Positions 18,681 to 27,989 of a DNA stretch of 33,824 bases are shown here, in pieces. Below the pieces are notes generated by a model that was not told the origin of the DNA, made no database searches, and was given only the letters and a program-made list of their open reading frames with translations. The stretch lies in assembly GCA_029288315.1 (NCBI GenBank), contig JARIHL010000011.1, positions 1 to 33,824 of the forward strand, read 5' to 3'. Position 1 is the stretch's first letter; each line of letters begins with the position of its first letter. Source of the DNA: Candidatus Saccharimonadota bacterium. GTDB taxonomy: Bacteria; Patescibacteriota; Saccharimonadia; Saccharimonadales; EFPC-124. A program made the translations under genes and the position numbers.

Positions 18681-18798
18681 ATTATTATCAGACGGCAGGC
18701 TGCCTATTATAGAAGAACAGTCCGATCGCAAAAGCTCGCTGCCTTCCTCCCGGGAAGGTCGAGCTTCTATAATAGGCAGCCTGCCGTCTGATAATAAT
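18681..18798. repeat. Long intergenic inverted repeat B (35-bp perfect arms)
   Basis: ATTATTATCAGACGGCAGGCTGCCTATTATAGAAG (18681-18715) is the exact reverse complement of 18764-18798; inner stem AAGCTCG/CGAGCTT and CCTTCC/GGAAGG. Confidence 0.95.
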
Positions 18799-18822
18799 CT
18801 CCCACATGATACGATTGGTACT

Positions 18823-21369
18823 ATGACTATCCGACAACTTCATAAAATTTTTACACCCCAGCATTACAAACTGCACCTGAGTCTCCAACGCATAGACCGT
18901 CATTTTGCTGGCACAGTCACTATCGCTGGCTTTTTACCTAAAATGGCACAAGAGATCGTACTCCATGCAAAAGAGCTATCCATTCAGACAGTGACTATCG
19001 ATAAGCAACAAGCCACCTGGAAGCGAGGCACTCTTGATGAGTTGATTCTTACTACCGGCCACGCATTGCTAGCCGGTGATCATAGTGTGCACATAGAATT
19101 TTCTGGAAACATTACCGACACGATGAATGGTCTATATCCAAGCTATTTCACGCTAGATGGCCAAGCCGAAGAGCTGCTCACTACACAGTTTGAGAGCAAT
19201 TATGCCAGAGAAGTTTTTCCTTGCGTAGATGAGCCTGCAGCCAAAGCAATATTTGATCTGACACTGACCACCGAGAAAAAGGTGACTGTTATAGCTAATA
19301 CTCCGATCAAGCAGCAGATAGAAACTAAAGACGCTCTTGAAACTACATTTGAGACGACACCACTTATGAGCACCTATTTACTTGCTTGGGTAGTTGGAAA
19401 ACTTGAATATACCGAGGCTACAACCAAACACGGCGTACTTGTACGCGCTTATGCAACGCCCGACAAAGTTAATAAAACACTTTTTGCACTCGAAACCGGC
19501 GTTCGTCTGCTTGATTTTTATGACGATTACTTTGGAGTTGCCTATCCATTACCAAAATGCGATATGGTGGCTTTACCTGATTTCAGTGCTGGGGCCATGG
19601 AAAATTGGGGCTGTATTACGTACCGCGAAAATTGCCTTCTGATTGATGAAGATTCGGTAATGAGTAGCCGACAATACGTCGCTATGGTAATTGCCCATGA
19701 ACTCGCGCACCAATGGTTTGGTAATTTAGTTACCATGAAATGGTGGAATGACTTATGGCTTAACGAGAGTTTTGCAACATGGATGGCTTATTCTGCATCT
19801 GACCAACTCTTTCCGGAATGGCAGGTGTGGACAAATTTTTACACCAAAGAGACGATGAGGGCATTTGACCGTGATAGCCTTGCAAATATACAGCCAGTCA
19901 GGCAACAAGTCGATAACCCGCAGGAAATACCAGTATTATTTGACGGGGCGATTGTATATGCGAAGGGCGCATCATTACTCCGCATGCTCCATGCCTACCT
20001 TGGTTTTGAACAATTTCGGGATGGTTTAAGGCGATATATTACACTCCATCAATATGCGAATGCCGATACACAAGATCTTTGGGAGGCACTCAGCTACGTA
20101 ACTCAAAAAAATATTAATGAGTTTATGTGGCCATGGATCACCCAGCCGGGGCATCCACTTCTAACAGTGGACATAAGCGAACGTACTGTCGTCTTACATC
20201 AGCGCCGATTCTACAACAATCCAAAACAAGCAGCGCTGCATGATGCAACCACCTGGCCAATACCGCTGCTCGCTAATACGAGTCTTCCCACTGAACAATT
20301 AACCGATCCATCAACAACTACAGAATCTATTGCACAAAGTAATGACCCTCTGCTGCTCAATTATGGTCGAACTGGTTTTTATCTTACCATGTATAGTCGC
20401 GAGCACTTGCAGCGCATTACCCAGCTTATTCGTACTGATACATTATCAGTGTTCGACCGCTTAGGATTGTTATATGAAGGATATGAGCTGGCCCGAGCAG
20501 GACAACAATCAACCAAACAATTGCTTGAACTGCTGGATGCCTATCAAAAAGAAACAAGCCAGCCTGTCTGGAGTGTTATTGCCACTATTGCCTCAGCTTT
20601 GCGCATGCTCATAAATGAAGATCCGGCCTTTAAACCATATCTGCAACAATTCGAATGGCAGCTCATTAAAACCCAATTTGAACGCCTGGGCTGGAAGCGT
20701 AAACTCCATGAGCCCTATCTTGATGAACTATTACGTCCAATTATCATCGCTATGAGCTGCTACAGTGAAAATACAAGCACCATCGAATATGCTCAACAGC
20801 TTTTCACTGCCGCTCAACAGCCTGAAGATATCTTGAGTGACATACGCACTAGTGTGCTCGCAGTCAACGTAAAGTTTGGTGGTCAGCCAGCTTTTCATAA
20901 GGTGCTTACATGGTATAAACAAACAAGCTCTGCCGAATTGCGTGTGCAATTAGCCGCAGGATTGGCTGCTATACACGACAAACAGCACATCCAGCAACTA
21001 CTCGCTTTACTCACTACTAAAACCATAAAACCACAGGACTTTTTCTATTGGTTTAACTATCTTTTGCGCAGTCATGCCGCACGACAATTAACGTGGGAAT
21101 GGATGCAAGATAATTGGGCATGGATTGAAAAAATGTTTGGAAACGACCTTCGTTTTAGTGATCTGCCACGCTATAGCGCCGATGCTTTTAGTGAGCGGTA
21201 TGAATTGGCGCTTTACCGGCAATTCTTTGAACCGCTTTTGCATAACTCAGCCCTCACGCGCAGCATTAAATTGGGTATGGAACTTATCGAGGCTAAAGCC
21301 CAGTGGCGTGAACGTGACCTGACAGAAATTACGGATTATTTAAAAAATGCCACTAAAATTACGTCATAA
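18823..21369 (+). CDS. pepN: M1-family metallo-aminopeptidase (PepN-like)
   Basis: GAMENWG and HELAHQWFGN(18 aa)E motifs; start placed at MTIRQLHKIF because the longer ORF start (18652) translates through repeat B. Confidence 0.93.
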   Translation: MTIRQLHKIFTPQHYKLHLSLQRIDRHFAGTVTIAGFLPKMAQEIVLHAKELSIQTVTIDKQQATWKRGTLDELILTTGHALLAGDHSVHIEFSGNITDTMNGLYPSYFTLDGQAEELLTTQFESNYAREVFPCVDEPAAKAIFDLTLTTEKKVTVIANTPIKQQIETKDALETTFETTPLMSTYLLAWVVGKLEYTEATTKHGVLVRAYATPDKVNKTLFALETGVRLLDFYDDYFGVAYPLPKCDMVALPDFSAGAMENWGCITYRENCLLIDEDSVMSSRQYVAMVIAHELAHQWFGNLVTMKWWNDLWLNESFATWMAYSASDQLFPEWQVWTNFYTKETMRAFDRDSLANIQPVRQQVDNPQEIPVLFDGAIVYAKGASLLRMLHAYLGFEQFRDGLRRYITLHQYANADTQDLWEALSYVTQKNINEFMWPWITQPGHPLLTVDISERTVVLHQRRFYNNPKQAALHDATTWPIPLLANTSLPTEQLTDPSTTTESIAQSNDPLLLNYGRTGFYLTMYSREHLQRITQLIRTDTLSVFDRLGLLYEGYELARAGQQSTKQLLELLDAYQKETSQPVWSVIATIASALRMLINEDPAFKPYLQQFEWQLIKTQFERLGWKRKLHEPYLDELLRPIIIAMSCYSENTSTIEYAQQLFTAAQQPEDILSDIRTSVLAVNVKFGGQPAFHKVLTWYKQTSSAELRVQLAAGLAAIHDKQHIQQLLALLTTKTIKPQDFFYWFNYLLRSHAARQLTWEWMQDNWAWIEKMFGNDLRFSDLPRYSADAFSERYELALYRQFFEPLLHNSALTRSIKLGMELIEAKAQWRERDLTEITDYLKNATKITS

Positions 21370-21705
21370 ATCATCGAGCCATTCGCTTATTGTGAAATCC
21401 GACCCTTTAACTTCAATGGCACCCAAACGATAATCATAATCGTCACGACCATATTGGCTCAGCCAGAAACTGGCCGCAAACTGCATTTGTTGCAATTTTT
21501 TAGTAGTTATGTAGTCAAAGCCAGTGCCCTGAAGGGTTGTGCTGCGATACTTAACCTCAATAAAATATACGGCAGTGTCTTTTTGGGCGATAATATCAAT
21601 TTCACACCACCGCGTCCGCCAATTTTGCTGAATAATTTTGAAGCAATTCTGCTGTAAATACTGAGCTGCCTTTTCTTCAGCCTGACGGCCTACATCAGTC
21701 GACAC
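21364..21705 (-). CDS. yraN: UPF0102/YraN-family endonuclease-like protein
   Basis: 113 aa; GRQAEEKAAQYLQQN...WRTRWCEIDIIAQKD...FIEVKYR. Confidence 0.9.
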   Translation of the reverse strand: MSTDVGRQAEEKAAQYLQQNCFKIIQQNWRTRWCEIDIIAQKDTAVYFIEVKYRSTTLQGTGFDYITTKKLQQMQFAASFWLSQYGRDDYDYRLGAIEVKGSDFTISEWLDDL

Positions 21706-22252
21706 GCCTTATTCCTTGAAGTGGCATAAAACTCATTCGATGCAACGGGCATGGTCCATGAGCAAGTAATGCAGCTTTATGAATAACCGTGCCATAACCA
21801 ACGTGTCGCTCAAAACCATACACCGGATAGAGTCTGCTCATGCGCGCCATATAAGCATCCCGCGCAACCTTGGCAATAATTGAGGCGGCAGAGATTGATG
21901 GCACTAGATCATCACCATTAATGATAGTTTTAACCCGAGCTTCACCAATATAATTATGGTTGCCATCTAGTAATACCGTTTCAATTGGTTGCCTAGTAGC
22001 TATTAAAGCTTTTTTAGCAGCGTAGGCCAGTGCCGCCGTTAGCCCAAACTGATCAATATAGCTATGTGGCGCCCAACCAATACCGATTGCCTGTGCATGG
22101 TATTTGATTTGTCGTGCAAATGCCTGGCGTTTGAGAGGATTTAATTTTTTGGAATCCTTCAATCCAGAAATAGTATTATTAAGCACTACAGCAGCAACGC
22201 ATACAGGCCCGGCCAAACAACCTCTTCCAACTTCATCTACACCAGCTATCAT
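21695..22252 (-). CDS. rnhB: Ribonuclease HII
   Basis: 185 aa; MIAGVDEVGRGCLAGPVCVAAVVL; DGNH; SAASIIAKVARD. Confidence 0.95.
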   Translation of the reverse strand: MIAGVDEVGRGCLAGPVCVAAVVLNNTISGLKDSKKLNPLKRQAFARQIKYHAQAIGIGWAPHSYIDQFGLTAALAYAAKKALIATRQPIETVLLDGNHNYIGEARVKTIINGDDLVPSISAASIIAKVARDAYMARMSRLYPVYGFERHVGYGTVIHKAALLAHGPCPLHRMSFMPLQGIRRVD

Positions 22253-22361
22253 AGCTTGGAGTATACGTGCCTTTGATGGTATACGAAATATTGCTAAAAT
22301 TTTGAGATATGATGTTGTAGGTATTGTAATTTACACCACCCTCACTGCCGTTTTGTAAAAA

Positions 22362-22868
22362 TTATTTTTTATCAGCTTTTTCAGCCTGAATGGCTTCTTT
22401 TGCATCACTTACATATTCGCCAGATTCATGTTTTTCGGCAATTTCTTCTTTGATATGTTCAAGCTCAGCCTCGGCTTCACGGCTCGCAACGTCATTGACC
22501 TTTGTTTTATCAAAATCAATCGCCGTTAAACGAGCTGATTTGCCACTTCGCTCACGTAGGAATGATAGATATTTACGGCGAACTTTACTCCGTTTTACAA
22601 CTTCTACTTTTAAGACAAGTGGTGAGTGAAGTAAATAGCTTTTTTCGACACCCACACCACTAGAAATGCGACGCACTGTTATACTATTTGTCAGACTTTG
22701 CTTACGATCAGTTCGGATAACTACGCCTTCAAATATCTGGATACGCTCTTTATTGCCTTCTTTGACTTTCTGGTGCACACGAACAGTGTCGCCCGTCCGC
22801 GCGTCAACTATTTTAGCCTTGCGATACTTGGCTTCTACCTTTTGAATTAGCTGGTACATTCTTAACAT
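22362..22868 (-). CDS. rplS: Ribosomal protein L19 (with C-terminal acidic/Lys extension)
   Basis: GDTVRVHQKVKEGNKERIQIFEGVVI...GVGVEKSYLLHSP...KRSKVRRKYLSFLRERSGKSAR. Confidence 0.95.
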   Translation of the reverse strand: MLRMYQLIQKVEAKYRKAKIVDARTGDTVRVHQKVKEGNKERIQIFEGVVIRTDRKQSLTNSITVRRISSGVGVEKSYLLHSPLVLKVEVVKRSKVRRKYLSFLRERSGKSARLTAIDFDKTKVNDVASREAEAELEHIKEEIAEKHESGEYVSDAKEAIQAEKADKK

Positions 22869-22903
22869 TACCTCTTAACTATTACCACTTTGCATTGGTC
22901 ATA

Positions 22904-22931
22904 ATTGTACCATATACCCTGTACAATTCAA
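22904..22931 (-). promoter_or_regulatory. Candidate rplS promoter TTGAAT-16-TACAAT
   Basis: Minus strand, 36-64 nt upstream of the rplS ORF start and just outside repeat C. Confidence 0.5.
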
Positions 22932-22947
22932 ACTTTACAGTGTGTCT

Positions 22948-23060
22948 ATACATCTGCTGTCTCTCATCCCTTTGTCAAACCGTGCTACCTGATCAAACAG
23001 ATCAGGTAGCACCGCCGGGAAGGCGGCGTTTGACAAAGGGATGAGAGACAGCAGATGTAT
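22948..23060. repeat. Long intergenic inverted repeat C (33-bp perfect arms enclosing a two-hairpin core)
   Basis: ATACATCTGCTGTCTCTCATCCCTTTGTCAAAC (22948-22980) exact reverse complement of 23028-23060; inner hairpins GTGCTACCTGATC/GATCAGGTAGCAC (22982-23012) and CCGCC/GGCGG (23012-23026). Confidence 0.96.
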
Positions 23061-23089
23061 TTGACATAAACTAATTTTAGTTGTTAATA
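23061..23089 (+). promoter_or_regulatory. Candidate promoter TTGACA-17-TTAATA directly abutting repeat C
   Basis: -35 begins one base after the IR; alternative -10 TATAAT at 23090. Confidence 0.45.
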
Positions 23090-23179
23090 TATAATAGTCA
23101 GTCTATCGAAAGGTATTCATAGCGATCTTGAATGCTCAGTTATTTCAGATTAACCCCACTGCAGAGAGGTTTCGAAATC

Positions 23180-23584
23180 ATGAGTAATAACGTAACGAGA
23201 ATGCTGTTCAGTGAGGTGAGCAGCCTACTTCAAGCACTGGAGGGGGCTGGGTTAACTACTGACCTGGTGAGACGACTGACGAGCGATTCATCGCTGGCCC
23301 AAGCTGTAGTGGAGCTTGTACAACGTGGCCACACCCAAGTTGATTGGAGTGATATACGTTATATCCAGCCGACTTCAGCCTGGCACGAAGTTGCGCCAAC
23401 AGTAGAGACCCTACTCATTCCCGGTGGGAGTATACTTTCTTACCGTCTTGAAACGCCGACGGGAATTACCAAAGCTCGACGCTTTGAACCGACGGATGAC
23501 TGGCAAGATATCAAGCCAGGAATGGTACAACTCCGCCGTTCGCCAACTCGCCCCGGTTTCATCGAAATCAGGCATAGGCTCTAA
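23180..23584 (+). CDS. Hypothetical protein (134 aa)
   Basis: MSNNVTRMLFSEVSSLLQALEGAGL...; start chosen by SD-like GAGAGG; no family recognised. Confidence 0.7.
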   Translation: MSNNVTRMLFSEVSSLLQALEGAGLTTDLVRRLTSDSSLAQAVVELVQRGHTQVDWSDIRYIQPTSAWHEVAPTVETLLIPGGSILSYRLETPTGITKARRFEPTDDWQDIKPGMVQLRRSPTRPGFIEIRHRL

Positions 23585-23621
23585 TCAGCCCCGCCCTCGC
23601 AGCTAAAAGCATCATTTAACC

Positions 23622-23661
23622 ACAAATATGCCTTCGCTGCAGTCTGGCGGGGCATATTTGT
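23622..23661. terminator. Terminator-like hairpin between convergent genes
   Basis: ACAAATATGCC / GGCATATTTGT with inner CGC/GCG, followed by TTCTAAAAA. Confidence 0.65.
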
Positions 23662-23673
23662 TTCTAAAAATAC

Positions 23674-24144
23674 TTAGTGCGCTGTGCCAACATGGTCAGT
23701 ATTAAAATCAACAAATTGCACATAATATTGCCACGCAGCTTGTTCATCGGCACTCAGTGTTCTCGCTTTATCAACCCATTGCTTAACAGTTGATTCATTG
23801 ATCTCAACTTTTTGGTCAGCAACAAGCATGGGCAAACCAGCTTGTAGGGTTAGGTTAGTTTCAGCGTAAACAATTTGCGCTTGGCTGAGCTTTACGGTAG
23901 CCTTCTTACCGTAGGTCTGCACTGCTTTTCGAGCTATGTAAGAGTAGGTATCGCCTGGTTGCGCTGTATAGGTGTATACAACCGCTTGATTATTTGATGA
24001 CTGACCCTGTACTTGTACAACTTGTGCATGCACTTGACCATCATGAGCAATAACAATGTGGCCGTCTTTTTTAATGGCACCATCCATCATTACGCCCGCT
24101 ACTGCGAATACCATTACAAGTACTGTTTTTACAATAAATTTCAT
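23674..24144 (-). CDS. Secreted LysM-like protein
   Basis: 156 aa; N-terminal hydrophobic segment; YTAQPGDTYSYIARKAVQTYG resembles LysM. Confidence 0.65.
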   Translation of the reverse strand: MKFIVKTVLVMVFAVAGVMMDGAIKKDGHIVIAHDGQVHAQVVQVQGQSSNNQAVVYTYTAQPGDTYSYIARKAVQTYGKKATVKLSQAQIVYAETNLTLQAGLPMLVADQKVEINESTVKQWVDKARTLSADEQAAWQYYVQFVDFNTDHVGTAH

Positions 24145-24282
24145 AATCTTCGTTTTACCCTCCTGCCCACACTGAAATTTAACTGATTAACGTTCATTAT
24201 AGTAAATCAAAGCTGCAGACTTCGCAAGTTTCTGCGCTTATATGAAATACACACGAAAGGTGGTTTAGCGTACAATAATGGC

Positions 24283-24717
24283 ATGACTGGCTTTAATCAT
24301 GTTTTGACTGGTGTGACTATCGCTGTCGTGGTTCAGCAGCCCGTACTTGCCCCTCTTGTTGCCTTAGCTTCTCACTTTTTACTTGATATGATGCCACATT
24401 TCGGTGGTTTGACCTGGTTCAATAACTGGGGCAAGCAATTGATAGTCTTGACTGTTATGGATGCTTTGTTATGTACCATTTTTTTACTGCTTGGTATTAC
24501 ATTTTTTCCGCAGCACATTCATCTGATCCTCCTTTGTGCGGTATTTGCCATTTTGCCAGATCTGTTATGGATATTTCATTATCGGTATGGCGTTCAGCAT
24601 CGCTTTTTTGTATTTCATCAAGCCATACAGCGATATGAACGTCCGTGGGGAGCTTTCGTTGAGGTAGCTTTTTGCGGTCTGTTACTATCGTTATTATGGC
24701 TTATTATAAATCGTTAA
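24283..24717 (+). CDS. Small multi-pass membrane protein (YdjM/membrane-bound hydrolase-like)
   Basis: 144 aa; MTGFNHVLTGV... ASHFLLDMMPHFGG. Confidence 0.65.
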   Translation: MTGFNHVLTGVTIAVVVQQPVLAPLVALASHFLLDMMPHFGGLTWFNNWGKQLIVLTVMDALLCTIFLLLGITFFPQHIHLILLCAVFAILPDLLWIFHYRYGVQHRFFVFHQAIQRYERPWGAFVEVAFCGLLLSLLWLIINR

Positions 24718-24728
24718 AGGACTTACAG

Positions 24729-25862
24729 ATGAACATTGATGAACAAGCATTACACTTGCATAAAAAGTATGCCGGCAAAATCACGACTGCACTGCGCGAT
24801 ATCCCAGACAGCAAGGAAAAATTAAGTGCTTACTACACTCCCGGCGTAGCTGCTGTCTCTCGGCACATTGCCGAACACCCCGAGCAGCTACGCGATTATA
24901 CCTGGACAAACAACCTTGTCGCCGTTATCTCTGATGGTTCAGCAGTTTTAGGTCTTGGCAATATTGGCCCAGAAGCTGCTATGCCCGTCATGGAAGGTAA
25001 GGCATTGCTTTTTAAACACTTTGCGAATATTGACGCCGTGCCTATCGTACTGAGTGTACATAGCGTTGACGAAATTGTAGCTACCATCAAAGCGATTGCA
25101 CCGAGCTTTGGTGGTATTAACCTGGAAGATTTCGCTTCACCTCAATGTTTTGAAATAGAACAGCGTCTTAAACAAGAATTGACAATCCCAGTCATGCATG
25201 ACGATCAACATGGTACGGCAGTTGTCGTTCTCGCCGGTCTTATTAATGCTATGAAAGTTGTTGGTAAAAAACTAACCGATACTAAAATCGTACTCATTGG
25301 CGCTGGAGCTGCTGGCGTCGCTGTTGCGAAACTCCTCTATCTTTACGCCAAGCCAGAGATTATCACCGTTGACAGTAAAGGAATCATTGGGCCAAACCGG
25401 GCTGATCTTACTGAAGAAAAGCGTTACCTGGCGAATCTTCATTCAAATTACTATCATTCCGGCCAACTTCGAGACGCCCTGAAAGAAGCTGATATTGTAA
25501 TTGGTATAGCCCGTGGGAATATGCTTACACGCGAAGATATTGCGGTTATGAATAAGCAACCCGTTGTTTTTGCTCTTGCTAATCCGACGCCTGAGATTAT
25601 GCCTGATATCGCCAAACAAGCCGGGGCAGCAATTATCGCCACTGGCCGTAGCGACTTCCCAAACCAGGTTAATAATGCACTTGCATTTCCAGGCATATTT
25701 AGAGGAGCACTTGATAACCATGTGACACGGATTACTGATGAGCATAAAATGGCTGCTGCTGAAGCTATTGCTTCGCTGATCGATAAGCCGTCGGCTTCAT
25801 TCATTATCCCTTCAGTGTTCGATGAACGGCTTGTGCCAACTATTGCCAAACACATTCAATAA
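24729..25862 (+). CDS. NAD(P)-dependent malic enzyme
   Basis: YYTPGVAAVSRHI, SDGSAVLGLGNIGPEAAMPVMEGKALLFKHFANIDAVPI, MHDDQHGTAVV, GAGAAGVAV. Confidence 0.95.
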   Translation: MNIDEQALHLHKKYAGKITTALRDIPDSKEKLSAYYTPGVAAVSRHIAEHPEQLRDYTWTNNLVAVISDGSAVLGLGNIGPEAAMPVMEGKALLFKHFANIDAVPIVLSVHSVDEIVATIKAIAPSFGGINLEDFASPQCFEIEQRLKQELTIPVMHDDQHGTAVVVLAGLINAMKVVGKKLTDTKIVLIGAGAAGVAVAKLLYLYAKPEIITVDSKGIIGPNRADLTEEKRYLANLHSNYYHSGQLRDALKEADIVIGIARGNMLTREDIAVMNKQPVVFALANPTPEIMPDIAKQAGAAIIATGRSDFPNQVNNALAFPGIFRGALDNHVTRITDEHKMAAAEAIASLIDKPSASFIIPSVFDERLVPTIAKHIQ

Positions 25863-25869
25863 AGGATAA

Positions 25870-26115
25870 CTACGAGGTTCCGACAGGGAATTCAGCTTTA
25901 ATACGTTCGATTAATTTTGGGGTTACCTTACCACTGGCAGCCAACCGATCAAGTTCAGCATGCAGCTCTTCTGGTTTTCGCCGGAAATAACTTCTCGCCT
26001 GCGAAGTAAGATCCAGCCAATTGACTACGGTTTCATACAGTGCATTCAGTGCTATATCTCTTGCTTCGGCTTGGCTTAACGTTTGGTATGTTTCTCCAGG
26101 TTGTAGTCGTTCCAT
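25870..26115 (-). CDS. Small hypothetical protein (81 aa)
   Basis: ORF MERLQPGETYQTLSQAEARDIALNALYETVV...; upstream of pilB-like gene on other strand side, no family recognised. Confidence 0.6.
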   Translation of the reverse strand: MERLQPGETYQTLSQAEARDIALNALYETVVNWLDLTSQARSYFRRKPEELHAELDRLAASGKVTPKLIERIKAEFPVGTS

Positions 26116-26145
26116 GAATCTAGTCTACTGTAAGAAATTGGCAAA

Positions 26146-27765
26146 TCAAATAACACGATTAACTTCTTCGAGCGTGGTTATGCCTTGAAGAGCTTTTAAT
26201 AGGCCATCTTGCTCCATGGTAATCATGCCAGCTTTTTTAGCAGTTTGTTCAATAAGTGACGTATCAATATCTTGCACTTCACCGCGCAAAAATGCTTGAA
26301 TAGTGTGGCTCACGCTCATTTGCTCCATAATAACAATGCGGCCAACATAACCAAATGGTGCCGCCTCTGAACTGCCGGGTTTATAGAGTGTTACATTGGT
26401 AAGGTCGGGTTTTTGAATATTCGGTGGTAGATCGTGAAGGATGCCGGCAATATATTTTTGCGTGGCTTCATCTGGCTGGTATGGCACCTTGGTGGCATCG
26501 TCGAGACGACGCACTAATCGCTGACCCACAACTAAGCGTATTGCTGTAGAAAAAATTGGATTCTGACCAATCATATCAATAATGCGACTAAATGCGGCTG
26601 CGGCCGTGCTGGCGTGAAAAGTGCTCAGTACCAAATGCCCCGTAATTGATGCTTGAATAGCTGTACGAGCGGTGTCAACATCGCGAATTTCACCAACCAT
26701 AACCACATCGGGGTCGAGCCGTAACACTGCACGCAACTTTTCGGCAAAGCTATCGCCTTGGCCAGTATTAACTGGGATTTGGCTAATTCCTGGAATGCTA
26801 TATTCGACCGGGTCTTCAAGAGTAATAATTTTTCGGCCAGGATCGTTGAGCGCATTAATCATGGAATAGAGGGTGGTAGACTTGCCAGAACCCGTTGGCC
26901 CAACGATCATTACCATGCCATGTGGCCGTTCGATAATAGCTTCAAATTCACGGCGCTGCCATTCGTTCATGCCTAAGTTTTTGAGATTTAACAAGTTATT
27001 GTCGAAGTTGAATAGACGAATAACAACATCCTGGCCATAAACCGTCGGCACCGTTTCGATGCGCATGTTCAATACATGCTGAGTGCCATCTTCTTTCCGT
27101 ATGTCTTGCAGCATATGGCCAGTTTGCGCATCAGTTGAGGCAGTTGATATGTTTCCCCGGCTGGCTATCGACGCCAAAAGAATTCTATATTTCTCGCTGG
27201 TTAATTGTGCTACCGGATGCAAAGCACCGTCAACACGAAATCGAATTCGCACATTATCACGCTGACATTCTAAGTGAATATCTGAAGCATTCAAACGATC
27301 AGCTTGTGTGATTAAATAATTTAAAATGTCGTCGGTACGAACAGTATCAAGTGTTTTGGAAACTTCGGCTATAGTAGCACTATCGCCTTGACTAGCAATC
27401 TTAACATCATCGTAGACAACTTTCTTGGGTGGATCATAGCGTAGCATGAATTCTTTAAAACCCAGCAAGCTAATCATCCAGAATTGTACAGTCCGTTCCT
27501 GAAAACGTTCGCGTAATTCACGCAGCAAGCGTTGAGGAGTTTGCACCGTAATACCAAACAGCAGCGGAATATTTTCGCTGCCATCACTTAGAGGCACGAT
27601 GTAGCCTTGGTACATCTCTTGCACATTCAAAATATTTTGAAAAAGTGGTGCATTGGCCACTTTGCCGCGCGTATCAAAATACTGCAAACCGAGCAATGCC
27701 GCACGTTTTTGAGTATTGAGCTCATCCTGCTCGCGAAACTTAGCCTGTGCTTCGGCTTCACTCAT
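26146..27765 (-). CDS. pilB: Type II secretion/type IV pilus assembly ATPase (GspE/PilB family)
   Basis: Walker A GPTGSGKSTTLYSMINAL; EDPVEYSIPGISQ; VGEIRDVDTARTAIQASITGHLVLSTFH. Start set to MSEAEAQAKF; the longer ORF start lies inside repeat D. Confidence 0.92.
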   Translation of the reverse strand: MSEAEAQAKFREQDELNTQKRAALLGLQYFDTRGKVANAPLFQNILNVQEMYQGYIVPLSDGSENIPLLFGITVQTPQRLLRELRERFQERTVQFWMISLLGFKEFMLRYDPPKKVVYDDVKIASQGDSATIAEVSKTLDTVRTDDILNYLITQADRLNASDIHLECQRDNVRIRFRVDGALHPVAQLTSEKYRILLASIASRGNISTASTDAQTGHMLQDIRKEDGTQHVLNMRIETVPTVYGQDVVIRLFNFDNNLLNLKNLGMNEWQRREFEAIIERPHGMVMIVGPTGSGKSTTLYSMINALNDPGRKIITLEDPVEYSIPGISQIPVNTGQGDSFAEKLRAVLRLDPDVVMVGEIRDVDTARTAIQASITGHLVLSTFHASTAAAAFSRIIDMIGQNPIFSTAIRLVVGQRLVRRLDDATKVPYQPDEATQKYIAGILHDLPPNIQKPDLTNVTLYKPGSSEAAPFGYVGRIVIMEQMSVSHTIQAFLRGEVQDIDTSLIEQTAKKAGMITMEQDGLLKALQGITTLEEVNRVI

Positions 27766-27825
27766 GTGACTTATTGTAGCAAAGCATAAGCTTAAAAGAC
27801 AGTTTGTAAGATATAACTGCACCAC

Positions 27826-27911
27826 CCTTATTTCCCTTCCCAAACCGTGCTACCTGACCAAAAGGTCAGGTAACGCCACCGGAAAGGCTGTGTTTGGGAA
27901 GAGAAGTGAGG
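27826..27911. repeat. Intergenic inverted repeat D (20-bp arms, homologous core to repeat C)
   Basis: CCTTATTTCCCTTCCCAAAC / GTTTGGGAAGAGAAGTGAGG (2 G-U, 1 mismatch) enclosing TACCTGACC-AAAA-GGTCAGGTA and GCC/GGC hairpins. Confidence 0.88.
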
Positions 27912-27928
27912 CGCCCAGAAAATATAAA

Positions 27929-27957
27929 TTGTAAAAATTTTTGAAATATTGTATAAT
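27929..27957 (+). promoter_or_regulatory. Promoter TTGTAA-17-TATAAT
   Basis: Consensus -10 and 17-nt spacing, upstream of the ORF at 27990 and outside repeat D. Confidence 0.65.
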
Positions 27958-27989
27958 ATTATTGGCTGCTACAACCTTTGGAGGTACAG

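Noticed and set aside
18681-18798. MITE/IS terminal inverted repeats
   Set aside because: Arms differ at every locus, no target-site duplication seen, no transposase ORF in the window.
22948-23060. Integron attC site
   Set aside because: Arms are perfect with no extrahelical bases, the conserved part is central rather than at the ends, RYYYAAC/GTTRRRY spacing is not met, and no integrase is visible.
27826-27911. Retron msr/msd or other RT-associated ncRNA
   Set aside because: No reverse transcriptase or effector-like ORF adjacent; neighbours are a pilus-type ATPase and a small ORF with its own promoter.
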